From contig LBVJ01000017.1 in assembly GCA_000993025.1 (NCBI GenBank), positions 1 to 32,928 on the forward strand: a DNA stretch of 32,928 nt. The letters run 5' to 3'. The notes beneath the pieces were generated by a model. It was given only the letters and a program-made list of their open reading frames with translations. It did no database searches and was not told the DNA's origin. The first letter of the stretch is position 1, and each line of letters begins with the position of its first letter. This stretch comes from Candidatus Woesebacteria bacterium GW2011_GWA1_38_8 (GTDB taxonomy: Bacteria > Patescibacteriota > Microgenomatia > UBA8517). Below, in pieces: positions 1 through 8,726 of the stretch. Both the position numbers and the translations under genes were made by a program.

Positions 1-245
1 TTTTCTTCAGAAAGGGCAACTATACACTGTCTGATATCGGATGTGGGTAAAAGCCCGAATTCGTCCCTTATGACGCGATTACTTCCCCCATCGTCCATCA
101 TGGAAACAATCACTGACAAATCCAGCCGGAGGTGTTTTTTAAGTCCGGTTAATACGGTAAAAGTTCCCGTTCCGCCACCAACAACTACAAGTTTTATTTT
201 CTTAGTTTGAAGTAACGACTTTCCGTTTTTATTTAATTTATCCAT
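1..245 (-). CDS. YvcK/CofD-like gluconeogenesis factor family protein, N-terminal part (truncated by window start)
   Basis: Reverse-strand reading from ATG at 245: MDKLNKNGKSLLQTKKIKLVVVGGGTGTFTVLTGLKKHLRLDLSVIVSMMDDGGSNRVIRDEFGLLPTSDIRQCIVALSEE; GGGTGT and DDGGS motifs typical of the YvcK family. Confidence 0.85.
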   Translation of the reverse strand, partial: MDKLNKNGKSLLQTKKIKLVVVGGGTGTFTVLTGLKKHLRLDLSVIVSMMDDGGSNRVIRDEFGLLPTSDIRQCIVALSEE

Positions 246-311
246 CAGTGAGTAATATATTAAATTATTAAATTACTAAATTGTTAAATAGTTTTATAGT
301 TATTCAATAAT

Positions 312-1544
312 TCATTTCTCTCTCGTACACATTCTTTCTATAACTTCATCTAACTGCAATAATTCCGTCTTATCAGAGTTTCTTTCTTTCCATTCGATCT
401 TATCTCCCGATTTTTCCGACACAACCAATCTTACCGGAATGCCGATAAGGTCCGCGTCCGCAAACTTTTCTCCCGCCATAACTTCTCTATCATCCCAGAG
501 AATCTCAACCCCCGCATTTTGTAATTTATCATAAATCTCCTCCGCTTTTTTCTTTATTTCTTCATTTCTTTCTTTCTTCAGTTCAATCAAGTGAACCTGA
601 TACGGCGCAATACTTTTCGGCCAGATAATACCCCGTTCGTCATGAAAAACCTCGACAGCAGTACCTAAAAGTCTTGTTACCCCGATGCCGTAACTTGCAA
701 AATAAACCAGTTTGCTCTGACCATCACGGTCCTGATAGGTAACGTTCATTTTCTCGGAGTATTTCTTGTCACCAAAAGGAAAAATATTTCCCACTTCGAT
801 CGACCTTTTTTCTTCATAATCATCCAAATTCCCCTCAAACACTTCCTTATTCAGAGCTTTTTTTGTATCTTTTTTTATATAGATCGTATCTTCACCGGCT
901 TCCGCAACAACCTGAAATTCACGGGTTCTATTTTCGGTAAAAACTCCCCCTGCCGCTTCTGTTATATAAGAATCAAAACCGATCCTATTAAATATCTTTA
1001 TATAGGCATCAGATACTTTTTCGTAATAATCATTCATATCTTCCTCTGTTTGATGAGCGCTATATAGGTCCTTCATTAAAAACTCTCTTCCTCTTAAGAT
1101 CCCTCCTGTGGGTCGGAGTTCATTCCTGAACTTTGTGGAAAAGTGATACATCGCGACAGGTAGGTCGTTATACGAATTAACATGTTTTCTTAAAAGATCC
1201 ATAACTATCTCTTCATGGGTGAAAGACAACGCAAATTCTTTCTTGCGTGCATCTGTCAGCTGATACATCACTTCTTTTGCCGATTCCCAACGTCCTGTTT
1301 CGTTCCAAATTTCCTTGGGATGCATCAAGGGCATTAAAAGCTCCTGCCCGCCGATCGCGTTCATTTCTTCACGAATTATCCCGATAATCTTATTTATAAC
1401 CCGCCAGCCAAGAGGTAAAAGCGTCCACGACCCTGCCATCAGCTGATCAATAAAACCTGCCCTTACAAGAAGTTTGTGATTTATACTTACCGCATCTTTA
1501 GGCGATTCCTTTTTGGTTTTAGGGAAAAGTTGAGATTGAAGCAT
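312..1544 (-). CDS. proS: Prolyl-tRNA synthetase, short form without an evident INS editing domain
   Basis: 410 aa; class II aaRS motifs (TGGILRGREFLMKDLYSAH, YGIGVTRLLGTAVE, IAPYQVHLIEL); shorter than the ~570 aa bacterial type. Confidence 0.93.
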   Translation of the reverse strand: MLQSQLFPKTKKESPKDAVSINHKLLVRAGFIDQLMAGSWTLLPLGWRVINKIIGIIREEMNAIGGQELLMPLMHPKEIWNETGRWESAKEVMYQLTDARKKEFALSFTHEEIVMDLLRKHVNSYNDLPVAMYHFSTKFRNELRPTGGILRGREFLMKDLYSAHQTEEDMNDYYEKVSDAYIKIFNRIGFDSYITEAAGGVFTENRTREFQVVAEAGEDTIYIKKDTKKALNKEVFEGNLDDYEEKRSIEVGNIFPFGDKKYSEKMNVTYQDRDGQSKLVYFASYGIGVTRLLGTAVEVFHDERGIIWPKSIAPYQVHLIELKKERNEEIKKKAEEIYDKLQNAGVEILWDDREVMAGEKFADADLIGIPVRLVVSEKSGDKIEWKERNSDKTELLQLDEVIERMCTREK

Positions 1545-1571
1545 AGGATACGATCATTATACCAGTAAAAT

Positions 1572-2675
1572 CTACTTTAATGTACTTTCTAAAAATCCCT
1601 GAAGACTACCTGCGATAATAAGCCTTTTAACTTCAACAAATGTTATTACAAGCATCAAGAGTAAAAGCAAAGCCATACCTGCTCCATGAATTGCGGCTTC
1701 TGCTTTTGGAAGGATCTTTCTTCCCAAGAGTTTCTCCAGAACAATAAATAGGAATCTGCCTCCATCAAGCGCGGGGATAGGAAGAAAATTAACTACCGCT
1801 AAATTAACAGAAAAAATTCCCAAAAAATTAATCAAAGGTAAAATACCGACTTTTGCGATCTCTGATGTCATAGCATAAATGCCTACAGGTCCGGCAATGT
1901 CTTCGGGCACTGATCCCCTTACCAAACCGGACATCATTGTATAAAGTCCGACAAAAACTTGCTTACCCCAAAAAAACGCGTCCTTAAAGCCATAATAAAC
2001 TCCTATAAACGGTCTTTGCCATACAGGGGGAAAGTATATTTCCGTTTGTGTGATTAGCACTCCTAAAGGTCCTTCATCCTTGGGAACATCTACCCTGGGT
2101 ACCATTTTGACCGATCTTTTTTCCCCATCACTATCCAGTACCTCAAGTACTATCTCTCTACCCTTGCTTTCGCCAATTAGACTTGAAAATTCGTCAAGCG
2201 TGTTGATCAAAACACCATCGACCGACAAAATAACATCAGAAGGTTTGATGCCTGCATTATCCGCCGGCGCATCCGTCACAACACCTGATATGATAACTTT
2301 ATCCGTTTCTTTAGGGACCCCCGAAAAACTGTAGAATATTGCAAAACAAACCACAGCTAACAAAAAATTCATTATGACTCCCGCGGACAGAACCGCAAAT
2401 CTGGCTTTCTTACTTTTATTAATAAATGCTCTATCGGGTTTTGTGACCCCATCTTCCGTTTGCTCGCCGTGAAGTCTGACAAAACCGCCTAACGGCAGCA
2501 GATTGATAGAGTATAAAGTCTCTCCGACCTGTTTTCCCCAAATTCTTGGCGGGTATCCAATCCCAAATTCTTCTACCCAAATACCGTTCTTTCTTGCAAC
2601 GATAAAGTGTCCCAGCTCGTGTACAAGAACAAGAACCGACAAAACAATAATAAATGTAAATACCGATAAAATCAT
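1572..2675 (-). CDS. rseP: RIP (site-2) zinc metalloprotease, M50 family
   Basis: HELGH motif near N-terminus, PDZ-like middle, NFLPIPALDGGRF C-terminal motif. Confidence 0.93.
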   Translation of the reverse strand: MILSVFTFIIVLSVLVLVHELGHFIVARKNGIWVEEFGIGYPPRIWGKQVGETLYSINLLPLGGFVRLHGEQTEDGVTKPDRAFINKSKKARFAVLSAGVIMNFLLAVVCFAIFYSFSGVPKETDKVIISGVVTDAPADNAGIKPSDVILSVDGVLINTLDEFSSLIGESKGREIVLEVLDSDGEKRSVKMVPRVDVPKDEGPLGVLITQTEIYFPPVWQRPFIGVYYGFKDAFFWGKQVFVGLYTMMSGLVRGSVPEDIAGPVGIYAMTSEIAKVGILPLINFLGIFSVNLAVVNFLPIPALDGGRFLFIVLEKLLGRKILPKAEAAIHGAGMALLLLLMLVITFVEVKRLIIAGSLQGFLESTLK

Positions 2676-2831
2676 ACTTTATGAGTGTAACATATCCACA
2701 ATAATCTCCAAATATCCAAGAATTCAAACTTCCAAACAAATTATATTCAAAAGTGACAATTTTTTTACTTTTATATTTTCTAATTGCTTGGTACTTGAAA
2801 TTTTAGGAGGTTTAAAATATTTATTGCTTAT

Positions 2832-3386
2832 TTAGATCTGTAGAAGTTCCTCTTTCTTTTTCTCCCCCATTACATTAATTTTTTCGACAAATTCGTCAGT
2901 TATCTCCTGAAGCTTTTTTTCTTCAGCAAATTTTTCATCTTCGGAAAGAGATTTTTCTTCAAACGCCTTTTTTATATCATGCATTCCCTCCTGCCTTACC
3001 TGACGGATCATTACTCTTCCACTTTCAAGTTTCGTTGCCAATAATTTAGTATATTTTTCTCTGTCTTCAGTCGTCATTGGAGGAAAAGAGATCCGAATTA
3101 TCTGCCCATTGATCGATGGATTCATTCCTATGTTGGCGGAAAGGATACCTTGCCTGATCTCTCCGATGATAGACTTATCCCACGGCTCAATTATTAACGT
3201 TTCATGGTCGGGAGAAGATACTCCTGCTAATTCTTTTATCTTTAGTTTTTGCTGTCCTCCATAAACCATAACTGCAAGATCGTCAACGAGTGCTGCACTT
3301 GCTTTTCCGGTGCGGAGTGAACCAAGGTCGGATTGCACCATAGAAAAAACCTGTGCCATCTTGGAACGGATAGAAGATTCATCCAT
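2832..3386 (-). CDS. frr: Ribosome recycling factor
   Basis: 184 aa; LRTGKASAALVDDL, SFPPMTTEDREKYTKLL. Confidence 0.95.
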   Translation of the reverse strand: MDESSIRSKMAQVFSMVQSDLGSLRTGKASAALVDDLAVMVYGGQQKLKIKELAGVSSPDHETLIIEPWDKSIIGEIRQGILSANIGMNPSINGQIIRISFPPMTTEDREKYTKLLATKLESGRVMIRQVRQEGMHDIKKAFEEKSLSEDEKFAEEKKLQEITDEFVEKINVMGEKKKEELLQI

Positions 3387-3513
3387 ACTAATTAAAATTC
3401 GAAATCCGAATATCGAAATCCTAAACCATTATGTAATAATAACAATTTCCTATACCAAATATCAAATGCCATATTGAGAATTGGTGAACATTTGAAATTA
3501 GAATTATTAGTAC

Positions 3514-3975
3514 TTATTTATTATCCTTTCCCAACTCTATTTGCATCACTCTTCCGATTTTGCAATTCTCCCCGGTCTTAGCGATCACGTCTTTAACAAG
3601 ATCGGAAATCTTTTTAGACGGGTCTTTAATAAAATCCTGCTTTTCAAAGTCTTTCTCGCCCATCGAAGCAACCTGCATAGCCAGTTCTTTTCCAAGATTC
3701 TGGAAAAGTTCGTTTCTGGCCACAAAATCCGTCTCGCAAAAAACTTCAGCAACACCAACAACTTTTTGCGTATGATGAGAGTAGGAAGACAAAATACCGG
3801 ATCTTGTTTCACGCTCGGCTCTTTTTGCGGCCTTTTCAAAACCTTCGCTCATTAATATTTTAACGGCTTTCTTTTCATCTCCCTTTTGTTCCTCCAATAC
3901 TTTCTTTACGCGTATAACAGGCGCGCCGGTTTCTTCCCTAAGTTTCTTTATTTGATCAACGGAAATTTTGTACAT
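3514..3975 (-). CDS. tsf: Elongation factor Ts (short form)
   Basis: 153 aa; IKKLREETGAPVIRVKKVLEEQKGDEKKAVKIL, VGVAEVFCETDFVARNE. Confidence 0.93.
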   Translation of the reverse strand: MYKISVDQIKKLREETGAPVIRVKKVLEEQKGDEKKAVKILMSEGFEKAAKRAERETRSGILSSYSHHTQKVVGVAEVFCETDFVARNELFQNLGKELAMQVASMGEKDFEKQDFIKDPSKKISDLVKDVIAKTGENCKIGRVMQIELGKDNK

Positions 3976-3985
3976 AGTTATTTTA

Positions 3986-4732
3986 TTACTTGGTTATTGG
4001 TTTCTTAACCGCTATATCACTTTTTTTTACTTCCTTCACTTGTGTAACTTTTCCCCTCCCCTCAAGTATCGCTTCCTTCATAAGATCAAGCACATATTCA
4101 AGAGCTTTTTTGGCATCGTCATTCATGGGGATCGGATGGTCTATAGGGGTTGGATCGCAATTGGTATCAACTATTGCAATGGTTTCAACTTCTTTGAAAT
4201 TGGCTTCTTTAACGGCACCTTTTTCTTTTCTTATATCGAATATGATCAAAAGATCGGGTGTAGCATCCATTCCTTTAATTCCGGAAAAATACCTTTCAAG
4301 CCTTTGGATCTCACGTTCGATCAGAAGTTTCTCTTTTTTTGTATGTTTGTCGTATTCTCCTGAAGCCATAGCTATTCTCATCTTCTCAAGCTTAAGGGAA
4401 GACTTTTTTATTTGTTCAAAATTGGTCAAAGTTCCCCCAAGCCATCTTTCATTAACATAATAGATACCGCATTCATTAGAAACATCTCTTATCTTATCCT
4501 TGATCTGTTTTTTGGTTCCTACGATCAGTATATTTTTCCCTTCTTTGGAAGTCTTTTTGATCACACTCAAGGCTTCTTCAAGAAGTGCTTTGGTTTTTAT
4601 AAGATCAAAAAGATGAATATTTTTCTGTTGCCCGTAAATATACTCCTCCATCTTCGGATTCCAACGACGGACCTGATGACCAAAATGGGCACCCCCCTGT
4701 ATCAACTTTTCCAATGAAATATTACTCGTCAT
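3986..4732 (-). CDS. rpsB: 30S ribosomal protein S2 (start placed at MTSNISLEKL; ORF track extends to 4795)
   Basis: LIQGGAHFGHQVRRWNPKMEEYIYGQQKNIHLFDL, AIVDTNCDPTPIDHPIPMNDDA. Confidence 0.95.
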   Translation of the reverse strand: MTSNISLEKLIQGGAHFGHQVRRWNPKMEEYIYGQQKNIHLFDLIKTKALLEEALSVIKKTSKEGKNILIVGTKKQIKDKIRDVSNECGIYYVNERWLGGTLTNFEQIKKSSLKLEKMRIAMASGEYDKHTKKEKLLIEREIQRLERYFSGIKGMDATPDLLIIFDIRKEKGAVKEANFKEVETIAIVDTNCDPTPIDHPIPMNDDAKKALEYVLDLMKEAILEGRGKVTQVKEVKKSDIAVKKPITK

Positions 4733-4836
4733 ATTTATGAAAATGTTCCTTAATCCCGCACCCGCATTTAGTACTCCCTTTTCAATTCTATTCAAATACG
4801 GCTAGTACTGCATTTCTGCGGGGCAAGCCTCTACTC

Positions 4837-4873
4837 GGAGCGAAGACGGTGAAGTCTTTCAGGAACAAGCTCC
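4837..4873 (-). promoter_or_regulatory. Hairpin in the rpsB 5' region, candidate leader structure
   Basis: Outer arms ggagc (4837-4841)/gctcc (4869-4873), inner arms gaagac (4842-4847)/gtctttc (4854-4860), in the upstream region of rpsB. Confidence 0.35.
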
Positions 4874-4949
4874 CAGTATGCGTATGTAAACAAAGACTAT
4901 ATTAACAAAAATATTGCCATTGTACAAGACTTACGATTCATTTACCCGA

Positions 4950-5804
4950 TCACACAAACTTGTTTAGAACGTCTCTGCAGCTTTTGACATAAACATTTGA
5001 TGGTAGAAAAACCCTCCCTTCAACAGCAATTGGGTCGTCTTGGTAACACTTGGTTAAACCTGAGAAGATTTTTAATAATTCACCTTTTATTTTTTGCCTG
5101 TCACTCTCCGGAGTATTATCATAAATTGTTCTTAACAAATCGGACTCCTTTATTCCCCTCTTCTCCGCAACTGTAAAAAGCGAAATAATATCGTATATAT
5201 CTTTTTCTCTTAATTTATCGCTCACCCTTGCAACATCAAGCTTCATAATTAAACAATCTTCAACAGATGGAATTGCAATACTTGATTTTTTTAGCCCTCT
5301 GGAAAAATTAACCAGCTCTACCTTATTTGCAATAAATTTATCAGGATATGGTGATATTTTCCTATCATTAAATATAACTTTATTTGCTTTATTATCCAGA
5401 AAATAGACATCAACGTCCGTAGACCTATCGGGTTCAGTCAAATATCCCTGTGGTTTATTTTGAACTCTCCACGTTTGTTTATTTACAAAATGGGAAGGTG
5501 CAGAATCAATAAATTGAAATTCGTTTGATTTTTGGAGTGCTGCCAGGATCTTTCCTGTCCCTCCCCTTTCTGTAATTACCATATCGACATCCTCCGTTCC
5601 CCTCCATTTATTAACCGCCTTATTCCCAATTGCCATCTTTGCATGTAAAAACGCTGCAAAACCACCCACAAATACAATTTGAGACGGCTCAATTCCCCCC
5701 TCCTTCGCCCCAAACGAAATATCTTTTGCCAATTTATTCACCAAATTCCACTGCATTCTTGGCTGAATCACCTTTTCGGAGCAATGCGGTAAAATTTCTG
5801 TCAT
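4950..5804 (-). CDS. Nucleotidyltransferase-fold protein (AbiEii/DUF1814-like, tentative)
   Basis: FVGGFAAFLHAKMA...RGTEDVDMVI plus a later ...DVDVYF and SVEDCLIMKLDVAR..KDIYDI pattern, similar to minimal-NTase proteins. Reverse-strand TATAAT just upstream. Confidence 0.5.
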   Translation of the reverse strand: MTEILPHCSEKVIQPRMQWNLVNKLAKDISFGAKEGGIEPSQIVFVGGFAAFLHAKMAIGNKAVNKWRGTEDVDMVITERGGTGKILAALQKSNEFQFIDSAPSHFVNKQTWRVQNKPQGYLTEPDRSTDVDVYFLDNKANKVIFNDRKISPYPDKFIANKVELVNFSRGLKKSSIAIPSVEDCLIMKLDVARVSDKLREKDIYDIISLFTVAEKRGIKESDLLRTIYDNTPESDRQKIKGELLKIFSGLTKCYQDDPIAVEGRVFLPSNVYVKSCRDVLNKFV

Positions 5805-5840
5805 CTGAATATTATATCCTATATTATATATGATGTAAAT

Positions 5841-6722
5841 TTATGTAAGCGGTTTTGTTAGATTCTCCAACAAACAACCGATTGTAACTGGGCCAATACC
5901 GCCAGGTACCGGGGAAACGAAGCTTGCTTTTTCGTAAGACTTTTTATCAATATCCCCAACCGGCGCGCCTACATCAATTAAAACCGCACCTTCCTTCACC
6001 ATATCCTCTTTTATGATCCCGGGAACCCCGCAGCAGCTTATTACTACATCGGCCGATCCTGTTAATTGTGACAGATTTGATGTTTTACTATCGGCTTCCA
6101 ATATCTCAAACTGCAGATTCCGGAGTCGTGTAAGCTCACCAGAACGACAACCTTCCGCACCCTCGTCCCTTAATTCATTATTCATTATTCTTAATTCTTT
6201 TGTAAGAGGTCCTCCCACCATTCCCATTGCTCCTACAACACACACCTTGCAGGTTCTCTCCTTGCAAGGTGGTCGCACAATATCAAGTGCGTAGTCAAGA
6301 ACTTCAAGGACGGCCTTTGAAGTCGGATGAAGATATGGACTGTCTTTTCTTAATCCGTCAACATCCTTGGATCTCTCAATCAAATTTACTATTTCCTCTC
6401 TATTCTCTTTTGTAAAAGTGTCAGGCAAGGGCATTTGTATCATAATTCCATGAACCGACGTGTCCCTGTTTAATGATCCAATAATCTCTTGTATCTCTTT
6501 TGTTTTTAAATCCGAACCTAATCTTATAATATTCATCTCTGCTCCTACTCTTTCGGCTGCTTTCTTTTTCAGATTTTGGTAAAGAACACTTCCGGGATCA
6601 CTGCCTACAATAATCGATACAAGCTTCGGAATAATTCCTTTTTGTTTTAGAGCGATCACCTTGTTTTTAAGAATCTCTTCTTTTTCAACTGCGTACTTTC
6701 TCCCGTCAAAAACGTATGGCAT
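5841..6722 (-). CDS. folD: Methylenetetrahydrofolate dehydrogenase / methenyltetrahydrofolate cyclohydrolase with inserted repeat-derived segment (start placed at MPYVFDGRKYA)
   Basis: VGSDPGSVLYQNLKKKAAERVGAE, GIMIQMPLPDTF, KDVDGL, VVGAMGMVGGPL, ADVVISCCGVPG, PVPGGIGPVTIGCLLENL. Confidence 0.93.
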   Translation of the reverse strand: MPYVFDGRKYAVEKEEILKNKVIALKQKGIIPKLVSIIVGSDPGSVLYQNLKKKAAERVGAEMNIIRLGSDLKTKEIQEIIGSLNRDTSVHGIMIQMPLPDTFTKENREEIVNLIERSKDVDGLRKDSPYLHPTSKAVLEVLDYALDIVRPPCKERTCKVCVVGAMGMVGGPLTKELRIMNNELRDEGAEGCRSGELTRLRNLQFEILEADSKTSNLSQLTGSADVVISCCGVPGIIKEDMVKEGAVLIDVGAPVGDIDKKSYEKASFVSPVPGGIGPVTIGCLLENLTKPLT

Positions 6723-6807
6723 ATGGAGGTATTTTAGCACTGCTGGAGCGGTATATGGTATATCGTATATTGTATATAGCTTAAAACCCAAAGATAGAAG
6801 CCAGAAA

Positions 6808-8115
6808 TTAGGGTGTGGAAAATTTGGAGCAGAGGGATTTGACCTGGGAATTTATATTTTTTAACAATTTGTCTTTTCCAATCTTTTTATAAAAATCCAC
6901 GATAAACTTTTTCCTTTCCGCTTTATCCGCAGGAATAGAAATACCGGAATATTCTCCGATAACCTTGCATATCCAAGCACCTATTATTTTCATTTCCTTC
7001 TCCTTCATTCCTCTGACTGTTAATGCAGGTGTTCCCATTCGCAGCCCGGATGGGTAAAAAGGAGTTGCGCTTTCGTTAGGGACAGTATTTCTGTTGACAA
7101 TGATCCCTGCTTTCTCCAATGCCCATGCAACAACCCAGCCATTGGTATTATTTTTACGAAGATCAATTAAAACCAAGTGCTTATCCGTTCCACCCGAAAC
7201 TACATCCAATCCTTTCTCTATAAAGTATTTAGCTAAGGTTTGAGCATTTTTGACAGTCTGGATTGCATACTTCTTAAAGGGTTTGCCCTGAGCCTGTCGA
7301 AGGGACACCGCTATTCCCGCAATTGTATGAAGATGTGGTCCACCCTGCAAACCCGGCATTAAGGAAAAATCAACAGCTTCTTCAAATTCCTTCCGGCAAA
7401 TAATTATTGCTCCGCGTGGTCCTCGGAGGGTTTTATGAGTTGTCATTGTTACAAAATCCGCGTATGGAAAAGGCGACTTGCAAGCCCCTCCGGCTATAAG
7501 CCCTGCCTCATGAGCAACATCTGCCAGATAATAAGCTCCCACTTTTTTGGCAATTTCACCCATTCTTTTATAGTCAAATTCTCTCGGATACGCGGTACCT
7601 CCGGAAATGACCATATTGGGTTTAAACTTCAACGCTTGTTTTTCAATAGCATCATAATTAAAAACGCGGGTCTTGGGGTCAACTTTGTAGAATTCAATAT
7701 CAAAGATCTTAGAAACCAGTGTCACTTTCCTACCCTGCATTTGCCAGCCATGAGAGAGATGTCCCCCGTCAGGAAGATACATCGACATGATCCTATCCCC
7801 GGGATCAAGAACCGCATTATATACGGCCAGATTTGCAGGACTTCCCGAATGTGGCTGAACATTTGCCGACCACTCGGATGAGCTTAGTCCGAAAGCCGCA
7901 AGCGCTCTTTCCTCACAAATGTTTTCTATCTCATCAACAACCGCGTTTCCCTGATAATACCTTCTCCCGGGAGTTCCTTCAGCGTATTTATGCATAAGAA
8001 TTGATCCCACCGCACGTCGCACCTCCGGATAGGTATAATTTTCAGAAGGAATCATGGAGAGCGTTTCCTTCTGCCTTTTTGTTTCTTTTTGTATCAAATC
8101 AAATATTTCGTCCAT
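6808..8115 (-). CDS. glyA: Serine hydroxymethyltransferase (start placed at MDEIFDL)
   Basis: MIPSENYTYPEV, KYAEGTPGRRYYQGN, VTMTTHKTLRGPRGAIIICRKE. Confidence 0.96.
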   Translation of the reverse strand: MDEIFDLIQKETKRQKETLSMIPSENYTYPEVRRAVGSILMHKYAEGTPGRRYYQGNAVVDEIENICEERALAAFGLSSSEWSANVQPHSGSPANLAVYNAVLDPGDRIMSMYLPDGGHLSHGWQMQGRKVTLVSKIFDIEFYKVDPKTRVFNYDAIEKQALKFKPNMVISGGTAYPREFDYKRMGEIAKKVGAYYLADVAHEAGLIAGGACKSPFPYADFVTMTTHKTLRGPRGAIIICRKEFEEAVDFSLMPGLQGGPHLHTIAGIAVSLRQAQGKPFKKYAIQTVKNAQTLAKYFIEKGLDVVSGGTDKHLVLIDLRKNNTNGWVVAWALEKAGIIVNRNTVPNESATPFYPSGLRMGTPALTVRGMKEKEMKIIGAWICKVIGEYSGISIPADKAERKKFIVDFYKKIGKDKLLKNINSQVKSLCSKFSTP

Positions 8116-8135
8116 AATTAACAAGTATATCCTAA

Positions 8136-8697
8136 TTATAACAATTTCGCGGCAACCCTATTCCAAATGTCCACCGAAACAGTTTCAATGGATCTATTCG
8201 CGCCAACAATTTCCCAACCGTATTTATCAGCAAGCATTAAATGAACGTCCCTATTTTGCTCCCACTTTCCGCTTTCTTCGTGCAATTGACCTCTCTCCAC
8301 TCCAGCATATCTCAAGATCCTCCGGATAAAGGTCGCGATTAATCTTTTCCATTATAGTAAGAGGAACACCAAAGGTGACTCCCCACGCGACACCTGTTCT
8401 CCGATAATCTTCAGCAACTATCCATGTCCCCCGATACAGCTGCTGAATCAGCGTAGGTTCATAATCTCGCCGGTTTTGAGCAAAAATCTTTTGAAGTTGA
8501 AGCGGTGTCAGATTTTCAGAATGATTTCTTAATATATTATTCAGCCTCGGACCTGTAGGTTCCAGATCATAAATTGGGTATTTTAGATACTTCGCTTCAA
8601 CTCCTTCCGTATTCAAATTCTCCGCAAGTTTTTTTGCCTGAACCGTTTTTCCCAAATTATTCGCTCCGTAAATAACAATAAACTTTCCTCTTTCCAT
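8136..8697 (-). pseudogene. tmk: Thymidylate kinase, frameshifted (N-terminal frame 8251..8697; C-terminal part continues in another frame to a stop at 8136)
   Basis: N-term MERGKFIVIYGANNLGKTVQAKKLAENL (P-loop-like). After DLYPEDLEI the kinase-like continuation ...AGVERGQLHEESGKWEQNRDVHLMLADKYGWEIVGANRSIETVSVDIWNRVAAKLL* is in a different reverse frame. Start-to-stop span is 562 nt, not a multiple of 3. Confidence 0.75.
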
Positions 8698-8706
8698 TTC
8701 TGTTAT

Positions 8707-8714
8707 TTTATAGT
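8707..8714. promoter_or_regulatory. Overlapping divergent -10 elements between tmk (-) and thyA (+)
   Basis: Only 29 bp separate the start codons. Minus-strand TATAAA (8707-8712) lies 9 nt from the tmk ATG; plus-strand TATAGT (8709-8714) lies 12 nt from the thyA ATG. Confidence 0.4.
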
Positions 8715-8726
8715 CTAATTAGGGCA

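Noticed and set aside
2050-2334. Plus-strand ORF (94 aa) within rseP
   Set aside because: Antisense shadow ORF of a clearly coding gene; low-complexity Ser/Leu/Thr product, no family resemblance.
3968-4460. Plus-strand ORFs opposite rpsB
   Set aside because: Antisense to conserved S2 coding sequence; no independent support.
7435-7881. 148 aa plus-strand ORF opposite glyA
   Set aside because: Antisense of highly conserved SHMT sequence; chance ORF.
8251-8330. Programmed frameshift in tmk
   Set aside because: No slippery heptamer or stimulator apparent, and residues seem to be missing at the junction; mutation or sequencing error is more likely.
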